Counted from the first letter of the stretch, positions 34,044-43,417 are shown. The stretch is DNA of 56,331 bases from an uncultured Lachnospiraceae bacterium (GCA_910577785.1 CAJTNT010000026.1:1-56331), one strand, 5' to 3'. The notes: generated from the sequence alone by a model not told the origin. Translations and numbers: made by a program.

Positions 34044-34883
34044 ATGAACACAAAAAAAATCAAATACAGATGGCTATACACCATCCTCTTTAGCGCGCTT
34101 TCCATCGCCTGGGTATTTCCCATCTTGCTCGTCATCCAAAATTCCTTTAAGAAAAAGGTATACATCAGCCGTAAGCCCTTCGAGCTCCCCCTGGGCAAGA
34201 TGTTTGTAAAGCTGGACAATTACTTTGGCGGGATGGAAAAAATACAATTTTTTGACGCCTTTAAGAACTCCCTTTTTATCACCGTATGTTCCGTGGCCGC
34301 CATCATCCTATGTACCTCCATGTGCGCCTGGTACATTTCAAGGGTAAATTCCAAGCTTTCGTCAGGGATTTACTATTTATGCCTTTTTTCGATGATCGTG
34401 CCCTTCCAGATGGTGATGTTTACGCTGTCAAAGTTGGCAAATATATTGCATTTATCCAGCCCAATTGGTATTATAGTAGTGTATCTGGGATTTGGGGCCG
34501 GCCTTGCGGTGTTTATGTTCTGCGGGTTTGTCAGGGGGATCCCGCTGGAAATTGAAGAAGCGGCCATGATTGACGGCTGCACGCCAATCCAGACGTATTT
34601 CCGCGTGGTGTTCCCCATCTTAAAGCCAACCTGCATCACAGTGGCAATCCTCCAGGCCATGTGGATCTGGAATGACTACCTGCTGCCTTACCTGGTGCTG
34701 GACATCAAGCGGTGGAAGACAATCCCCATTGCCATCCAGTACTTAAAGGGCGGCTATGGCTCCGTGGATATGGGCGCCATGATGGCCATGCTGGTGCTGG
34801 CGATTATCCCAATTATTATTTTCTATATCGCCTGCCAGAAATATATTATAGAAGGCGTGGTGGCAGGCGCAGTGAAAGGCTGA
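34044..34883 (+). CDS. ABC sugar permease (MalG-like)
   Basis: 279-residue permease with six predicted helices, starting after AAAGGA. The EAA loop is IEEAAMIDGCTPIQTYFRVV. The C-terminus ends VEGVVAGAVKG-like (IIEGVVAGAVKG), a strong family hallmark of MalG-type subunits. It partners the MalF-like permease. Good codon and length agreement with the family. Confidence 0.94.
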   Translation: MNTKKIKYRWLYTILFSALSIAWVFPILLVIQNSFKKKVYISRKPFELPLGKMFVKLDNYFGGMEKIQFFDAFKNSLFITVCSVAAIILCTSMCAWYISRVNSKLSSGIYYLCLFSMIVPFQMVMFTLSKLANILHLSSPIGIIVVYLGFGAGLAVFMFCGFVRGIPLEIEEAAMIDGCTPIQTYFRVVFPILKPTCITVAILQAMWIWNDYLLPYLVLDIKRWKTIPIAIQYLKGGYGSVDMGAMMAMLVLAIIPIIIFYIACQKYIIEGVVAGAVKG

Positions 34884-34961
34884 AAGAAGCCTGCCGGCCT
34901 TGTGCGGGCGGATGAGGCGCAAAGCTGGCAGGCGCAGCAAAAGTATAAGGAGGTACGCACT

Positions 34962-36590
34962 ATGCGTAGTAGTGGAATTTTAATGCATATTTCTTCTCTG
35001 CCTTCCCCCTATGGGATTGGCACTCTGGGGAAAGAAGCGAGAAAATTTGTAGATTTCCTGGTAAAGGCGCAGCAGACTTACTGGCAGGTATTGCCCATCT
35101 GCCCGACCAGCTATGGGGATTCCCCCTATCAGTCATTTTCCAGCTTTGCTGGCAACCCATATTTCATAGATCTGGAAATGCTCTGTGAAGACGGCCTGCT
35201 GACAGAGAAGGAGTGCCAGTCTTATCGCTGGGGCGGGGATATCACGCAGGTGGATTATGGGATGCTGTATAAGAACCGTTATCCGCTCCTGCACAAGGCT
35301 TTTGGGCGGTTTCTGGAGCATATTCCTGTGGATTACCAGGCGTTCTGCCAGGAGCAGGCGGACTGGCTGGAAGACTATGCCCTGTTTATGGCGCTCAAAG
35401 ATGCGCACAACGGGGATTCCTGGAGCGAATGGGAGGCGGAAATTAAGCTGCGCAGCCCGAAGGCTGTACAGAAGGCGCAGGAGAGCCTCGTGGAAGAGAT
35501 TGATTTCTGGAAAATGCTGCAGTACCTGTTTTACAGGCAATGGGGGCAGCTGAAGGATTATGCCAACAAGAGGGGCATCCGCCTGATTGGGGACGTGCCG
35601 ATCTATGTGGCTATGGACAGCGCGGACGTATGGGCGAACCCATCCCTGTTTTACCTGGATGAGGAACGCAACCCCATTGACGTGGCCGGCTGCCCGCCGG
35701 ATGCTTTTTCGGAGGACGGGCAGCTGTGGGGGAACCCGCTGTTTCGGTGGGACGTAATGGAAAAGGATGGGTACCGCTGGTGGACAAGGCGCCTGGAGAA
35801 GATTTCCAGGCTTTTTGACGTGGTGCGCATTGACCATTTCCGGGGCTTTGACTCATATTATGCAATCCCTTATGGGGAGAAGACCGCAAGGAAGGGGGAA
35901 TGGCGGGAAGGCCCTGGCATTGAGCTGTTCCGTATGATTGAGAAGAAGCTGGGGAAGCTGGATATTATTGCCGAGGATCTGGGTTTTTTGACGGATTCCG
36001 TGCGGCAGATGCTGGCAGATTCCGGGTATCCAGGCATGAAGCTCATCCAGTTTGCTTTCGACAGCCGGGAGGATGGGGATTACCTGCCGCATAATTATCC
36101 CAGGAATTGTGTGGTCTATGCCGGGACCCATGACAATGACACGATCCTTGGGTGGATGGCGTCTGCGCCCAAGGATTGCGTAGCATTTGCCAAAGAATAC
36201 CTGAAATTGGATGAGGAAGAAGGCCTGAACTGGGGCGTGATGCGCGGCGTATGGTCCAGCGTGGGCGACCTGGCCATCGTAACGATGCAGGATCTGCTGG
36301 ATTTGGGCGGGGACGGCAGGATGAACACGCCCTCCACGCTGGGATTTAATTGGATGTGGCGCATGGAGCCGGATGCCATTGACAGGAAGCTGATTGCACG
36401 TATCCGCAGCCAGATGGCTCTCTATGGCAGGGGGCGCAGGGAAAAGGGCGATCTGGAGAAGACCGAAGACGCCATTTTAGAGGCGGAGCTTGCCCTTTCC
36501 AAGACCAAGGAAGCGATTGCAGAAGCAGAGCTTGCCCTTGCCAAAACGAAAGAAGCGATTGCAACGGCAGAAAGCTTGGAAAAGAAGTAA
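34962..36590 (+). CDS. malQ: 4-alpha-glucanotransferase (GH77)
   Basis: 542-residue amylomaltase that rearranges imported maltodextrins in the cytoplasm. Conserved GH77 sites are the SSLPSPYGIGTLG start, nucleophile Asp291 (VVRIDHFRG), acid/base Glu338 (IIAEDLG) and Asp391 in THDNDT. The last ~45 residues are an unusual extension with a repeated EAELALSKTKEAIA-type unit (two copies), predicted as a coiled coil and not present in typical enzymes. The ATG at 34962 follows AAGGAGG; the longer frame to 34902 does not. It completes the maltodextrin operon. Confidence 0.96.
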   Translation: MRSSGILMHISSLPSPYGIGTLGKEARKFVDFLVKAQQTYWQVLPICPTSYGDSPYQSFSSFAGNPYFIDLEMLCEDGLLTEKECQSYRWGGDITQVDYGMLYKNRYPLLHKAFGRFLEHIPVDYQAFCQEQADWLEDYALFMALKDAHNGDSWSEWEAEIKLRSPKAVQKAQESLVEEIDFWKMLQYLFYRQWGQLKDYANKRGIRLIGDVPIYVAMDSADVWANPSLFYLDEERNPIDVAGCPPDAFSEDGQLWGNPLFRWDVMEKDGYRWWTRRLEKISRLFDVVRIDHFRGFDSYYAIPYGEKTARKGEWREGPGIELFRMIEKKLGKLDIIAEDLGFLTDSVRQMLADSGYPGMKLIQFAFDSREDGDYLPHNYPRNCVVYAGTHDNDTILGWMASAPKDCVAFAKEYLKLDEEEGLNWGVMRGVWSSVGDLAIVTMQDLLDLGGDGRMNTPSTLGFNWMWRMEPDAIDRKLIARIRSQMALYGRGRREKGDLEKTEDAILEAELALSKTKEAIAEAELALAKTKEAIATAESLEKK

Positions 36591-36642
36591 TAAACCCTCC
36601 CTTCCTGGCATATCCTAGGAATAGCAGAACAGGAGGGTTTAT
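36590..36642 (+). promoter_or_regulatory. Hairpin that could hide the spoIVA ribosome binding site
   Basis: ATAAACCCTCC (36590-36600) is the exact complement of GGAGGGTTTAT (36632-36642), which contains the spoIVA Shine-Dalgarno. Pairing would place the start codon at the base of the stem. It could also end malQ transcription weakly. Confidence 0.6.
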
Positions 36643-38130
36643 ATGGAAAATATCAACACAGGTACATATAATATTTACAAAGATATCAGCGTCCGCACCA
36701 ACGGGGATATCTATATTGGCGTAGTGGGCCCTGTGCGGACTGGAAAATCCACGTTTATCAAGCGGTTTATGGACGTGATGGTGCTGCCGGAGATGGAGGA
36801 CGCCCACAGCCGGGAACGCGCCACGGACGAACTGCCCCAGTCTGCCCAGGGGAAGACGATTATGACTACGGAGCCGAAATTCGTCCCCAAAGAGGCGGCG
36901 AAAATCAAGATCCATGACGGCCTGGAGGTCAGCGTCCGACTGATAGACTGCGTAGGGTTCATGGTAGAGGGCGCTTCCGGGCATATGGAGGAAGGGGCGG
37001 AACGGATGGTAAAGACGCCCTGGTTTGACTATGAAATCCCTTTTACCCAGGCGGCGGAAATCGGCACTCAGAAGGTCATCCGGGAACATTCCAATATCGG
37101 GATTGTGATTACTACGGACGGCTCGATCACCGAACTGCCCAGGGAAGGCTATATCCCAGCAGAAGAGAAGACCATTTCCGGGCTGAAGAAGCTGGGAAAG
37201 CCATTTATCCTGCTTCTGAATACCCAGAAGCCTTACAGCGCGGAGAGCCAGAAGCTGGCGGAAGAACTGGCGGAAAAGTATGGGGTCTCTACCCTCCCCG
37301 TCAATTGCGAGCAGCTGCGCAAGGATGACATCTTCCACATTTTGGAAAGCATCTTATATGAGTTCCCGATTGAACGGGTAGACTTTTTCCTGCCCAAATG
37401 GGTGGAGATGCTGGAGAACACGCATAAGATAAAAGACAACGTCATCCAGAACACAATGCAGGTATTAAGGCAGTTCACTTATGCAAAAGATGTGCGGAAT
37501 ACGGAGCTTTCGCCAGAGGGCGAATACATCCGCAAAATGAAGCTGGAAAAAGTAGAGCTTTCAAAAGGCTGTGTGCAGATCCTAATCGATATTGACGAAA
37601 AATATTACTATGAGAACATGAGCGAGCTAACAGGCGTACCGATTTCCGGGGAGTACCAGCTGATTTCCATGATTAAGGAACTGTCTGGCATGAAGAAAGA
37701 ATATGATAAGGTAGGCAGCGCCATGGAGGCCGTCAAGCAGAAAGGATACGGGGTTGTGACGCCCCAGCTTACGGATATTGAGATTGACGAGCCGGTGCTC
37801 ATCCGCCATGGCAATAAATTCGGCGTGAAGATCAAGGCCCAGTCGCCTTCCATCCATATGATCCGCGCAAATGTGGAGACGGAGATCGCGCCGATTATCG
37901 GCAGCGAAGAGCAGGCGCAGGATCTGATTGGGTATATCAAGGAGTCCCGTGACCAGGAGGATGGGATCTGGCAGACAAACATCTTCGGAAAATCCATTGG
38001 CGAACTGGTGGAAGACGGCATTCGCAGTAAAATCACCATGATGGATGACGAGAGCCAGGTGAAGCTGCAGGATACGATGCAGAAGATTGTCAATGACAGC
38101 AATGGGGGGCTGGTGTGCATTATTATTTAG
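36643..38130 (+). CDS. spoIVA: Stage IV sporulation protein A
   Basis: 495-residue ATPase that polymerises on the forespore outer membrane as the spore-coat foundation. Walker A is GPVRTGKST (29-37). The middle carries LIDCVGFMVEGASGHMEEG and the typical SITELPREGYIPAEE segment; the C-terminal FGKSIGELVEDGI region is also conserved. Length equals the family. The start follows AGGAGGG. It shows that the organism is, or was, a spore former. It is normally controlled by sigma-E; I did not identify a sigma-E promoter with confidence. Confidence 0.98.
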   Translation: MENINTGTYNIYKDISVRTNGDIYIGVVGPVRTGKSTFIKRFMDVMVLPEMEDAHSRERATDELPQSAQGKTIMTTEPKFVPKEAAKIKIHDGLEVSVRLIDCVGFMVEGASGHMEEGAERMVKTPWFDYEIPFTQAAEIGTQKVIREHSNIGIVITTDGSITELPREGYIPAEEKTISGLKKLGKPFILLLNTQKPYSAESQKLAEELAEKYGVSTLPVNCEQLRKDDIFHILESILYEFPIERVDFFLPKWVEMLENTHKIKDNVIQNTMQVLRQFTYAKDVRNTELSPEGEYIRKMKLEKVELSKGCVQILIDIDEKYYYENMSELTGVPISGEYQLISMIKELSGMKKEYDKVGSAMEAVKQKGYGVVTPQLTDIEIDEPVLIRHGNKFGVKIKAQSPSIHMIRANVETEIAPIIGSEEQAQDLIGYIKESRDQEDGIWQTNIFGKSIGELVEDGIRSKITMMDDESQVKLQDTMQKIVNDSNGGLVCIII

Positions 38131-38180
38131 GAGGCAGTTCGGCAGGTGGGACGAATGGCGAAACGTGCCGCTTCTTGTGG

Positions 38181-38212
38181 CCGATGTCGGCTGGTTTGGG
38201 CAAGGCGTCCCC
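38181..38212 (-). repeat. 32-nt dispersed repeat, copy C (reverse)
   Basis: The minus strand reads GGGGACGCCTTGCCCAAACC followed by 12 nt, matching copy A at 26 of 32 positions. It lies in the non-coding gap between spoIVA and the cellulase gene. Confidence 0.65.
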
Positions 38213-38327
38213 AGACCAGCGCCTGCCGCCCGTCCGGCAGCAGGATCAGATTTTTTGTTGCGATTCGCGGACTCCCAAGCCGTGGACAGTAACGGTTTTT
38301 TACTATGGAAGGGAGAATACACAATCT

Positions 38328-39335
38328 ATGAAAAATACAGGAACAGAACAATGGATACAGACATGGAAAAAATGGACATGCTTTCTCTTGATAGTCCTTT
38401 GCGCAGCCATGCTGGACTGCGGGAGCCTGCAGGCCGCGAAGCTGCCGGCGCTGAAAGTCAAGGGGACGCAGCTGGTCAATGCCAAGGGCAAGCCCGTCCA
38501 GCTGAAAGGAGCCAGCACCCACGGGCTGTCCTGGTTCCCGGAATATGTGAACCAGAAGTCGTTTAGCCACCTCAAGAAAAACTGGAAGGCGAACGCTGTG
38601 CGGCTTGCCCTGTATACCAGCGAGTATAATGGGTACTGCACAGGGGACGCCGCGAACCGCAGGGCATTGGAGAAGCGGGTGGCAGACGGCGTAAAATATG
38701 CCACCAAGGCGGGGCTTTATGTCATCATTGACTGGCATATTTTGAGTGACGGGAATCCCAAGACGTATCAGAAGCAGGCTGCCTCTTTTTTTAAGAAAAT
38801 GGCTGGGAAGTATAAGAATTATACGAATGTGATTTATGAGATCTGCAATGAGCCAAATGGCGGGACGTCCTGGAGCGACATCAAATCTTATGCCAAGAAG
38901 ATAGTGAAGGCCATCCGTTCCAAGGACAAAGATGCGGTCATCCTCATTGGCACGCCAAACTGGTCGCAGGATGTGGATGTTGCGGCCAAGAGCCCCTTAA
39001 AGGGATACAAGAACCTGATGTATACGCTGCATTTTTATGCCGGGACCCATGGAGAAGGCCTGCGCAGGAAAGCAAAACAAGCGCTGAAGATGGGGCTGCC
39101 GCTATTCGTGTCAGAATTTGGCATTTCGGATGCTTCCGGCAATGGCTCCCTGAACCAGAAGGAGGGGAAGAAATGGATGAAATTCCTCAAGGACAAAAAA
39201 ATCAGCTATATCGGCTGGAGCCTCTCCAATAAAGCAGAAAGCTCCGCCCTCATCAAGCCTTCCTGCAAAAAGACGGCCGGGTGGAAGGCCTCTGACCTCA
39301 CCCCCTGGGGGAAATGGCTGGTGAAGCAGTGGTAA
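38328..39335 (+). CDS. Secreted endoglucanase (GH5)
   Basis: 335-residue glycoside hydrolase family 5 enzyme, probably subfamily 2 (cellulase). Signal peptide about 1-36 with LLIVLCAAML and an A-x-A type site at SLQA. Acid/base Glu175 is in ICNEPNG and nucleophile Glu263 in VSEFG; the HGLSWFPEY motif near residue 65 is also typical. No carbohydrate-binding module or dockerin is attached. The start at 38328 follows AAGGGAGA at somewhat long spacing; upstream frame lacks a signal peptide. It stands alone, without a cellulosome or sugar-uptake neighbours. Confidence 0.92.
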   Translation: MKNTGTEQWIQTWKKWTCFLLIVLCAAMLDCGSLQAAKLPALKVKGTQLVNAKGKPVQLKGASTHGLSWFPEYVNQKSFSHLKKNWKANAVRLALYTSEYNGYCTGDAANRRALEKRVADGVKYATKAGLYVIIDWHILSDGNPKTYQKQAASFFKKMAGKYKNYTNVIYEICNEPNGGTSWSDIKSYAKKIVKAIRSKDKDAVILIGTPNWSQDVDVAAKSPLKGYKNLMYTLHFYAGTHGEGLRRKAKQALKMGLPLFVSEFGISDASGNGSLNQKEGKKWMKFLKDKKISYIGWSLSNKAESSALIKPSCKKTAGWKASDLTPWGKWLVKQW

Positions 39336-39355
39336 GGAAGTGCAGAAAGTAGTGA

Positions 39356-39384
39356 TTGAAAACAGGCAGATGATATGCTATACT
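39356..39384 (+). promoter_or_regulatory. Promoter of pyrE
   Basis: -35 TTGAAA (39356-39361), 17-nt spacer, -10 TATACT (39379-39384). Confidence 0.75.
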
Positions 39385-39439
39385 TAAAGGACTGTAGAAA
39401 ACTGCGGAATACATCCCAAAGATTAAGGAGCGTGATAAG

Positions 39440-40111
39440 ATGGATCAATACAAGGAAGAATTTATCCAGTTTATGGTGGACTGCCAAGTATTGAAATTTG
39501 GTGAGTTCATATTAAAAAGCGGGCGGAAGTCCCCGTTTTTCATGAATGCAGGGGCTTATGTGACAGGCGCCCAGCTGCTTCGGCTGGGAGAGTACTATGC
39601 CCAGGCAATCCATGCCCATTATGGGGACGATTTTGACGTGCTGTTTGGGCCTGCCTATAAGGGGATACCCTTAAGCGTGGCCACAACGATAGCCTACAGC
39701 CGTCTCTACGGGAAGGAAATCCGCTATTGCTCCAACCGCAAGGAAGCAAAGGATCATGGGGACGCCGGGATCCTGCTGGGAAGCAAGCTGTCCGATGGGG
39801 ACAGGGTCGTGATTATTGAGGACGTGACCACCTCTGGGAAGTCTATGGAAGAGACCGTGCCGATTATCCGGGCGCAGGCGGACATCAAGGTGAAGGGGCT
39901 GATGGTTTCCTTAAACCGCATGGAGCGTGGCAAAGGAACCAAAAGCGCCCTGGAAGAAATCAAGGAGCTGTATGGGTTTGACGCAAATGCCATCGTGACG
40001 ATGCAGGATGTGGTGGAATGCCTGTATAATAAGCCTTATAAAGGAAATATTTATATTGATGACGGTATCAAAGAGGCCATTGATCAATACTATGCCCAGT
40101 ATGGGGCGTAG
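39440..40111 (+). CDS. pyrE: Orotate phosphoribosyltransferase
   Basis: 223-residue enzyme converting orotate and PRPP into OMP in pyrimidine synthesis. Visible sites are the FILKSGRKSPFFMN N-terminus, the GPAYKGIPLS segment, and the PRPP-binding loop VVIIEDVTTSGKSM. Length and motifs fit the clostridial family. The start follows AAGGAG. No other pyr genes are adjacent, so it is likely a single-gene unit with its own promoter. Confidence 0.97.
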   Translation: MDQYKEEFIQFMVDCQVLKFGEFILKSGRKSPFFMNAGAYVTGAQLLRLGEYYAQAIHAHYGDDFDVLFGPAYKGIPLSVATTIAYSRLYGKEIRYCSNRKEAKDHGDAGILLGSKLSDGDRVVIIEDVTTSGKSMEETVPIIRAQADIKVKGLMVSLNRMERGKGTKSALEEIKELYGFDANAIVTMQDVVECLYNKPYKGNIYIDDGIKEAIDQYYAQYGA

Positions 40112-40197
40112 CCAGATGGCATTTGGCCTTCATGGGAAAAAAGCCATACAATCCGCCATGATGTCAAGCGGAAATAAAAAAATCAGGAGAAATAGGC

Positions 40198-40356
40198 ATG
40201 AATGAAAATGAAAAGACGTATAAGGCATTGACGATGGCTGGGGCGGGGAATATCGCGCTTGGCATTGTGGTTCTGGTGACAGGCATTACCTGCGGCGTGC
40301 TTGCAATCATAAGCGGGGCAAGGATCTTGAAACGCAAATCAGATATCATATTTTAA
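40198..40356 (+). CDS. Small membrane protein
   Basis: 52-residue protein with two hydrophobic stretches (NIALGIVVLVTGITCGVLAII) and a basic C-terminus (KRKSD). It follows GGAGAAATAGGC, though the spacing is slightly long. It is followed at once by the VanZ-like gene, so it probably belongs to that operon. It resembles other short clostridial proteins of unknown function. Confidence 0.6.
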   Translation: MNENEKTYKALTMAGAGNIALGIVVLVTGITCGVLAIISGARILKRKSDIIF

Positions 40357-40359
40357 GGG

Positions 40360-40842
40360 TTGGGAGAATTGAAGAGAGATTATCGCAAAACGCTCCGGGC
40401 ATGCAGCAAGGCCATGTTCGGGGTCTATATTGTCTGCCTGATATATTTCCTGTTTTTTGCGGAGAGCACCGGGCGCACATTTGAAGGCAGGAGTTACCAT
40501 TACAACCTGGAGCTGTTTAAGGAAATCAGGCGGTTTATCGTATACCGCCATACTTTGGGCACAAAGGCGGTGGCGCTGAACCTGTTTGGGAATATTGCAG
40601 CGTTCATCCCCTTTGGCTTTTTCCTCCCTGTACTCTGCCCCAAATGCAGATCGGTCCTGTTTACGGTATTTTTCAGCTTTGAATGCAGCCTTTTGGTGGA
40701 AACCATCCAATTAGTGTCTAAGGTGGGGAGCTTTGACGTAGACGACTTGCTGCTGAATACCATAGGCGGCTTCATCGGCTGCCTGGCTTTTTTATGGATG
40801 AATCGTATAAGGAGATCTTATGAGGAAAAAGAAAAGAAATAG
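40360..40842 (+). CDS. VanZ family protein
   Basis: 160-residue membrane protein with four predicted helices and the VanZ pattern NLFGNIAAFIPFGFFLP followed by ETIQLVSKVGSFDVDDLLLNTIGG. Vancomycin-resistance VanZ gives low-level teicoplanin resistance; most chromosomal homologues are of unknown role. No ATG fits the N-terminus: TTG at 40360, or TTG at 40369 after GGGAG, is the likely start. It overlaps the next gene by 23 nt, which indicates coupling. Confidence 0.85.
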   Translation: MGELKRDYRKTLRACSKAMFGVYIVCLIYFLFFAESTGRTFEGRSYHYNLELFKEIRRFIVYRHTLGTKAVALNLFGNIAAFIPFGFFLPVLCPKCRSVLFTVFFSFECSLLVETIQLVSKVGSFDVDDLLLNTIGGFIGCLAFLWMNRIRRSYEEKEKK

Positions 40843-41143
40843 CTATAAATTTGCAGGGGTAAAGCATTCAAAAAGGGGGAAAGTCTCGCTGGCGCTGGCC
40901 ATTCTGTCACTGTCTGCGGGGATTGGGATGGTGGCATTTTCCGCAAGAAGCCAGGGAAATGCCACCGTTTATGTAGGGAGCGCCGGGCTGCTCTCGCTGG
41001 CGCTGGCTGCCGTGTCCCTGCTGATTGGCCTTTCTAGCCTGCGCGAAGAAAGCTATAAGCTGTTCCCCGTGCTGGGGAGCATTTGCTCTGTCCTGGTGCT
41101 GGCAGGCTGGATTGCCATCTACGTGCTGGGGTTTTATGTGTGA
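40820..41143 (+). CDS. DUF6142-like membrane protein
   Basis: 107-residue protein with a basic N-terminus (MRKKKRNSYKFAG) and about three hydrophobic helices (SLALAILSLSAGIGMVAFS, AGLLSLALAAVSLLIGL, ICSVLVLAGWIAIYVLGF). It resembles the DUF6142 family of Lachnospiraceae, whose function is unknown. It starts after AAGGAG and overlaps the VanZ-like gene. These two and the preceding 52-residue gene form a small membrane-protein cluster. Confidence 0.7.
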   Translation: MRKKKRNSYKFAGVKHSKRGKVSLALAILSLSAGIGMVAFSARSQGNATVYVGSAGLLSLALAAVSLLIGLSSLREESYKLFPVLGSICSVLVLAGWIAIYVLGFYV

Positions 41144-41259
41144 GCATACCGCCGGTATCTGTAGGGGCGTAAGTTGGCTAGGATTATATCCTGGCAAAAC
41201 GGGCGCTGATCCAGGCAAGCCATACATCATTACATTATATAGAAAGAAGGTTATCAAAA

Positions 41260-43329
41260 ATGGGTTATCGGGAAATTTGGGAGGCGTATAAGAAGGAAGT
41301 GGAAGAAAGGTTCCCGTTGGTGATGGAGCGGCTGGAGCTGCTTGGGGAAGAAGAGACAGTTCCGCAGCCATATCGGGATTATTTCCGCCAGGTAGCGGCT
41401 TTTCTGTCTGGCCTGGGCAGGCTCGCGATGGAAACGGCTTCCCGGGACTGGGAAGCCATGGGCTTAGATGAGTTAAAGCAGGAAAACCATGCCCTTTACC
41501 AGGACATCCTGCCAGAGAACTACGGCAAGAGCTATGGGAACCCGGAATACGCCGTCCAGCTGCTGGGCGAGGGGGTTGGCAAGCTGCTCTCTGCCCTGTA
41601 TGCAGATATCCGCGCCCTGATTCCCTACGCGTATGAAGGGCGGCTGTATGACATCACCATATTCAGCGAGCTGTTTGTGGAAATCTATAACCAGTTCGAG
41701 GAGGAGGAGCTGCCCCAGGAGCCGGAGATCCAGCAGATGATTTACTGGTTTTTCCATGATTACGGGGAGGTGTTTACGGAGGTTGGCGTAATGTCCCAGA
41801 CCTGCCCAGAGATGGATTTTTATACCAGGATTATCATGGACAGCAATTTGGACGACTTGCGTTATCTTTACCGCTATGGGGCGTATATTACGGAAAATGA
41901 GCTGGGGACGGCAAGGTTCCTCCAGAAGCTGCCCCAAGAGGAAATCCAGGCCATGGCCGACACTTATACGGAAGGATATCGGATTGGCTTCCAGGTAACT
42001 GGGAAGGATCTGTCCAAGAAGAGATTCGTAGATATCCGCTATCCCATTGGCTTTGAGCGGGTGGTGCGGGCTGCCGTAGAGAACTTCCGCAAGATGGGGC
42101 TTTTGCCCGTGTCGATGCGTGGCAGGGAGCTTTCCTTCCAGGGACGCGGGACACGCAGCATGCCGGTGCAAAGCGTTGCCCCCAACCGCCAGTTTCTCTA
42201 TGACCATAAGGCGGACAAGGCCGTTTATTGGGACAAGGCGCTGGTGGAACGGCGGCTGGAAACGTTGCGGACAGCCTATGAAGCCAGGAAGGAGCAGGCA
42301 GCCCTTTATGCAGGGCCAGCCGTGATTGAGACCTTTGGGGAAGAAGGCTTTGCGCCGGCGCACGCCCCCCATGCCTGGCAGCTTACGGAGAAGCAGCAGG
42401 AGCTTGATGTCTACCACACGAACCAGGCCTCCGAAATCAGCAATGCGTATATCCACGAGGAGGAGCGCAGCTTTACGATTATTGCCTACCCGATTCCGGC
42501 GATTGGCGCACGGTATGAGGAGATTTTCAGGGAAACGGTAAAAGTAAATACACTGGACTACAGGCTCTATCAGGAAATGCAGCAGAAAATCATTGACGTG
42601 CTGGATGAAGGCGTGGCAGTACGGATTACCGGGAGGGGCGCGAACCGGACGGACCTGACGGTTTCCCTGCACCCGTTAAGGAATCCGCAGACAGAAACGG
42701 CATTTGAGAACTGCGTTGCGGATGTGAATATCCCGGTGGGGGAAGTCTTCACCTCCCCAAGGCTTCAGGGAACCCAGGGACGCCTCCATGTCACTCAGGT
42801 ATACTTAGAGGGGCTGAAGTACCTGGATTTGGAACTGGACTTTGAGGACGGCATGGTCAGCGGCTGCCGCTGCCAAAATTTTGCCGCAGAGGAAGAAAAC
42901 CAGGCATTCTTAAAAGAGAACCTGCTGAAGCGCCACAATACGCTGCCGATGGGGGAATTTGCCATTGGCACCAATACCACGGCCTATCGGATGGGCATTG
43001 ACTACCAGATCCAGGACAAGCTGCCAATCCTGATAGCGGAGAAGACCGGCCCTCATTTTGCCGTGGGGGATACCTGTTACAGCTGGGCAGAGGATGTGCC
43101 GGTGTTTAACCCGGATGGGAAGGAGATTGTGGCAAGGGACAATGAGATCTCTCTGCTGCGCAAAGAAGATGTGGGGAAGGCGTATTTCAATTGCCATACG
43201 GACATTACGATCCCGTATGATGAGCTGGGGCAGATTACAGTGATCCGGCAGGACGGGAGTACGGCGGACATCATCCGTGAGGGAAAATTTGTAGTTCCGG
43301 GAACAGAAATGCTGAATGAGCCGCTATGA
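41260..43329 (+). CDS. Aminopeptidase, M29 family, with long N-terminal extension
   Basis: 689-residue protein. The C-terminal half (about 345-680) matches thermophilic-aminopeptidase-like M29 metallopeptidases: VNIPVGEVFTSP with its metal-binding Glu, TGPHFAVGDTCYSWAED and RDNEISLLR. Metal ligands (Glu, His, Asp) appear in the expected order. The N-terminal ~340 residues form a helical, acidic region that is not part of the short (about 370-410 residue) M29 enzymes but occurs in clostridial forms. The start follows AAGAAGG-type sequence about 9 nt upstream. It is cytoplasmic, with no signal peptide. Confidence 0.85.
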   Translation: MGYREIWEAYKKEVEERFPLVMERLELLGEEETVPQPYRDYFRQVAAFLSGLGRLAMETASRDWEAMGLDELKQENHALYQDILPENYGKSYGNPEYAVQLLGEGVGKLLSALYADIRALIPYAYEGRLYDITIFSELFVEIYNQFEEEELPQEPEIQQMIYWFFHDYGEVFTEVGVMSQTCPEMDFYTRIIMDSNLDDLRYLYRYGAYITENELGTARFLQKLPQEEIQAMADTYTEGYRIGFQVTGKDLSKKRFVDIRYPIGFERVVRAAVENFRKMGLLPVSMRGRELSFQGRGTRSMPVQSVAPNRQFLYDHKADKAVYWDKALVERRLETLRTAYEARKEQAALYAGPAVIETFGEEGFAPAHAPHAWQLTEKQQELDVYHTNQASEISNAYIHEEERSFTIIAYPIPAIGARYEEIFRETVKVNTLDYRLYQEMQQKIIDVLDEGVAVRITGRGANRTDLTVSLHPLRNPQTETAFENCVADVNIPVGEVFTSPRLQGTQGRLHVTQVYLEGLKYLDLELDFEDGMVSGCRCQNFAAEEENQAFLKENLLKRHNTLPMGEFAIGTNTTAYRMGIDYQIQDKLPILIAEKTGPHFAVGDTCYSWAEDVPVFNPDGKEIVARDNEISLLRKEDVGKAYFNCHTDITIPYDELGQITVIRQDGSTADIIREGKFVVPGTEMLNEPL

Positions 43330-43417
43330 CGGCACGGGCATAGGGGGTGCTGCAAAAGGGGAAGCCATGCATTGTAACGCGGCCTCAAATAAAAATAAAA
43401 AAATATGAAAAAAACTA

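Noticed and set aside
38222..38256. Possible terminator after spoIVA (CTGCCG/CGGCAG stem and a T-run)
   Set aside because: The T-run begins about 10 nt after the stem, too far for a standard intrinsic terminator; kept only as a note.
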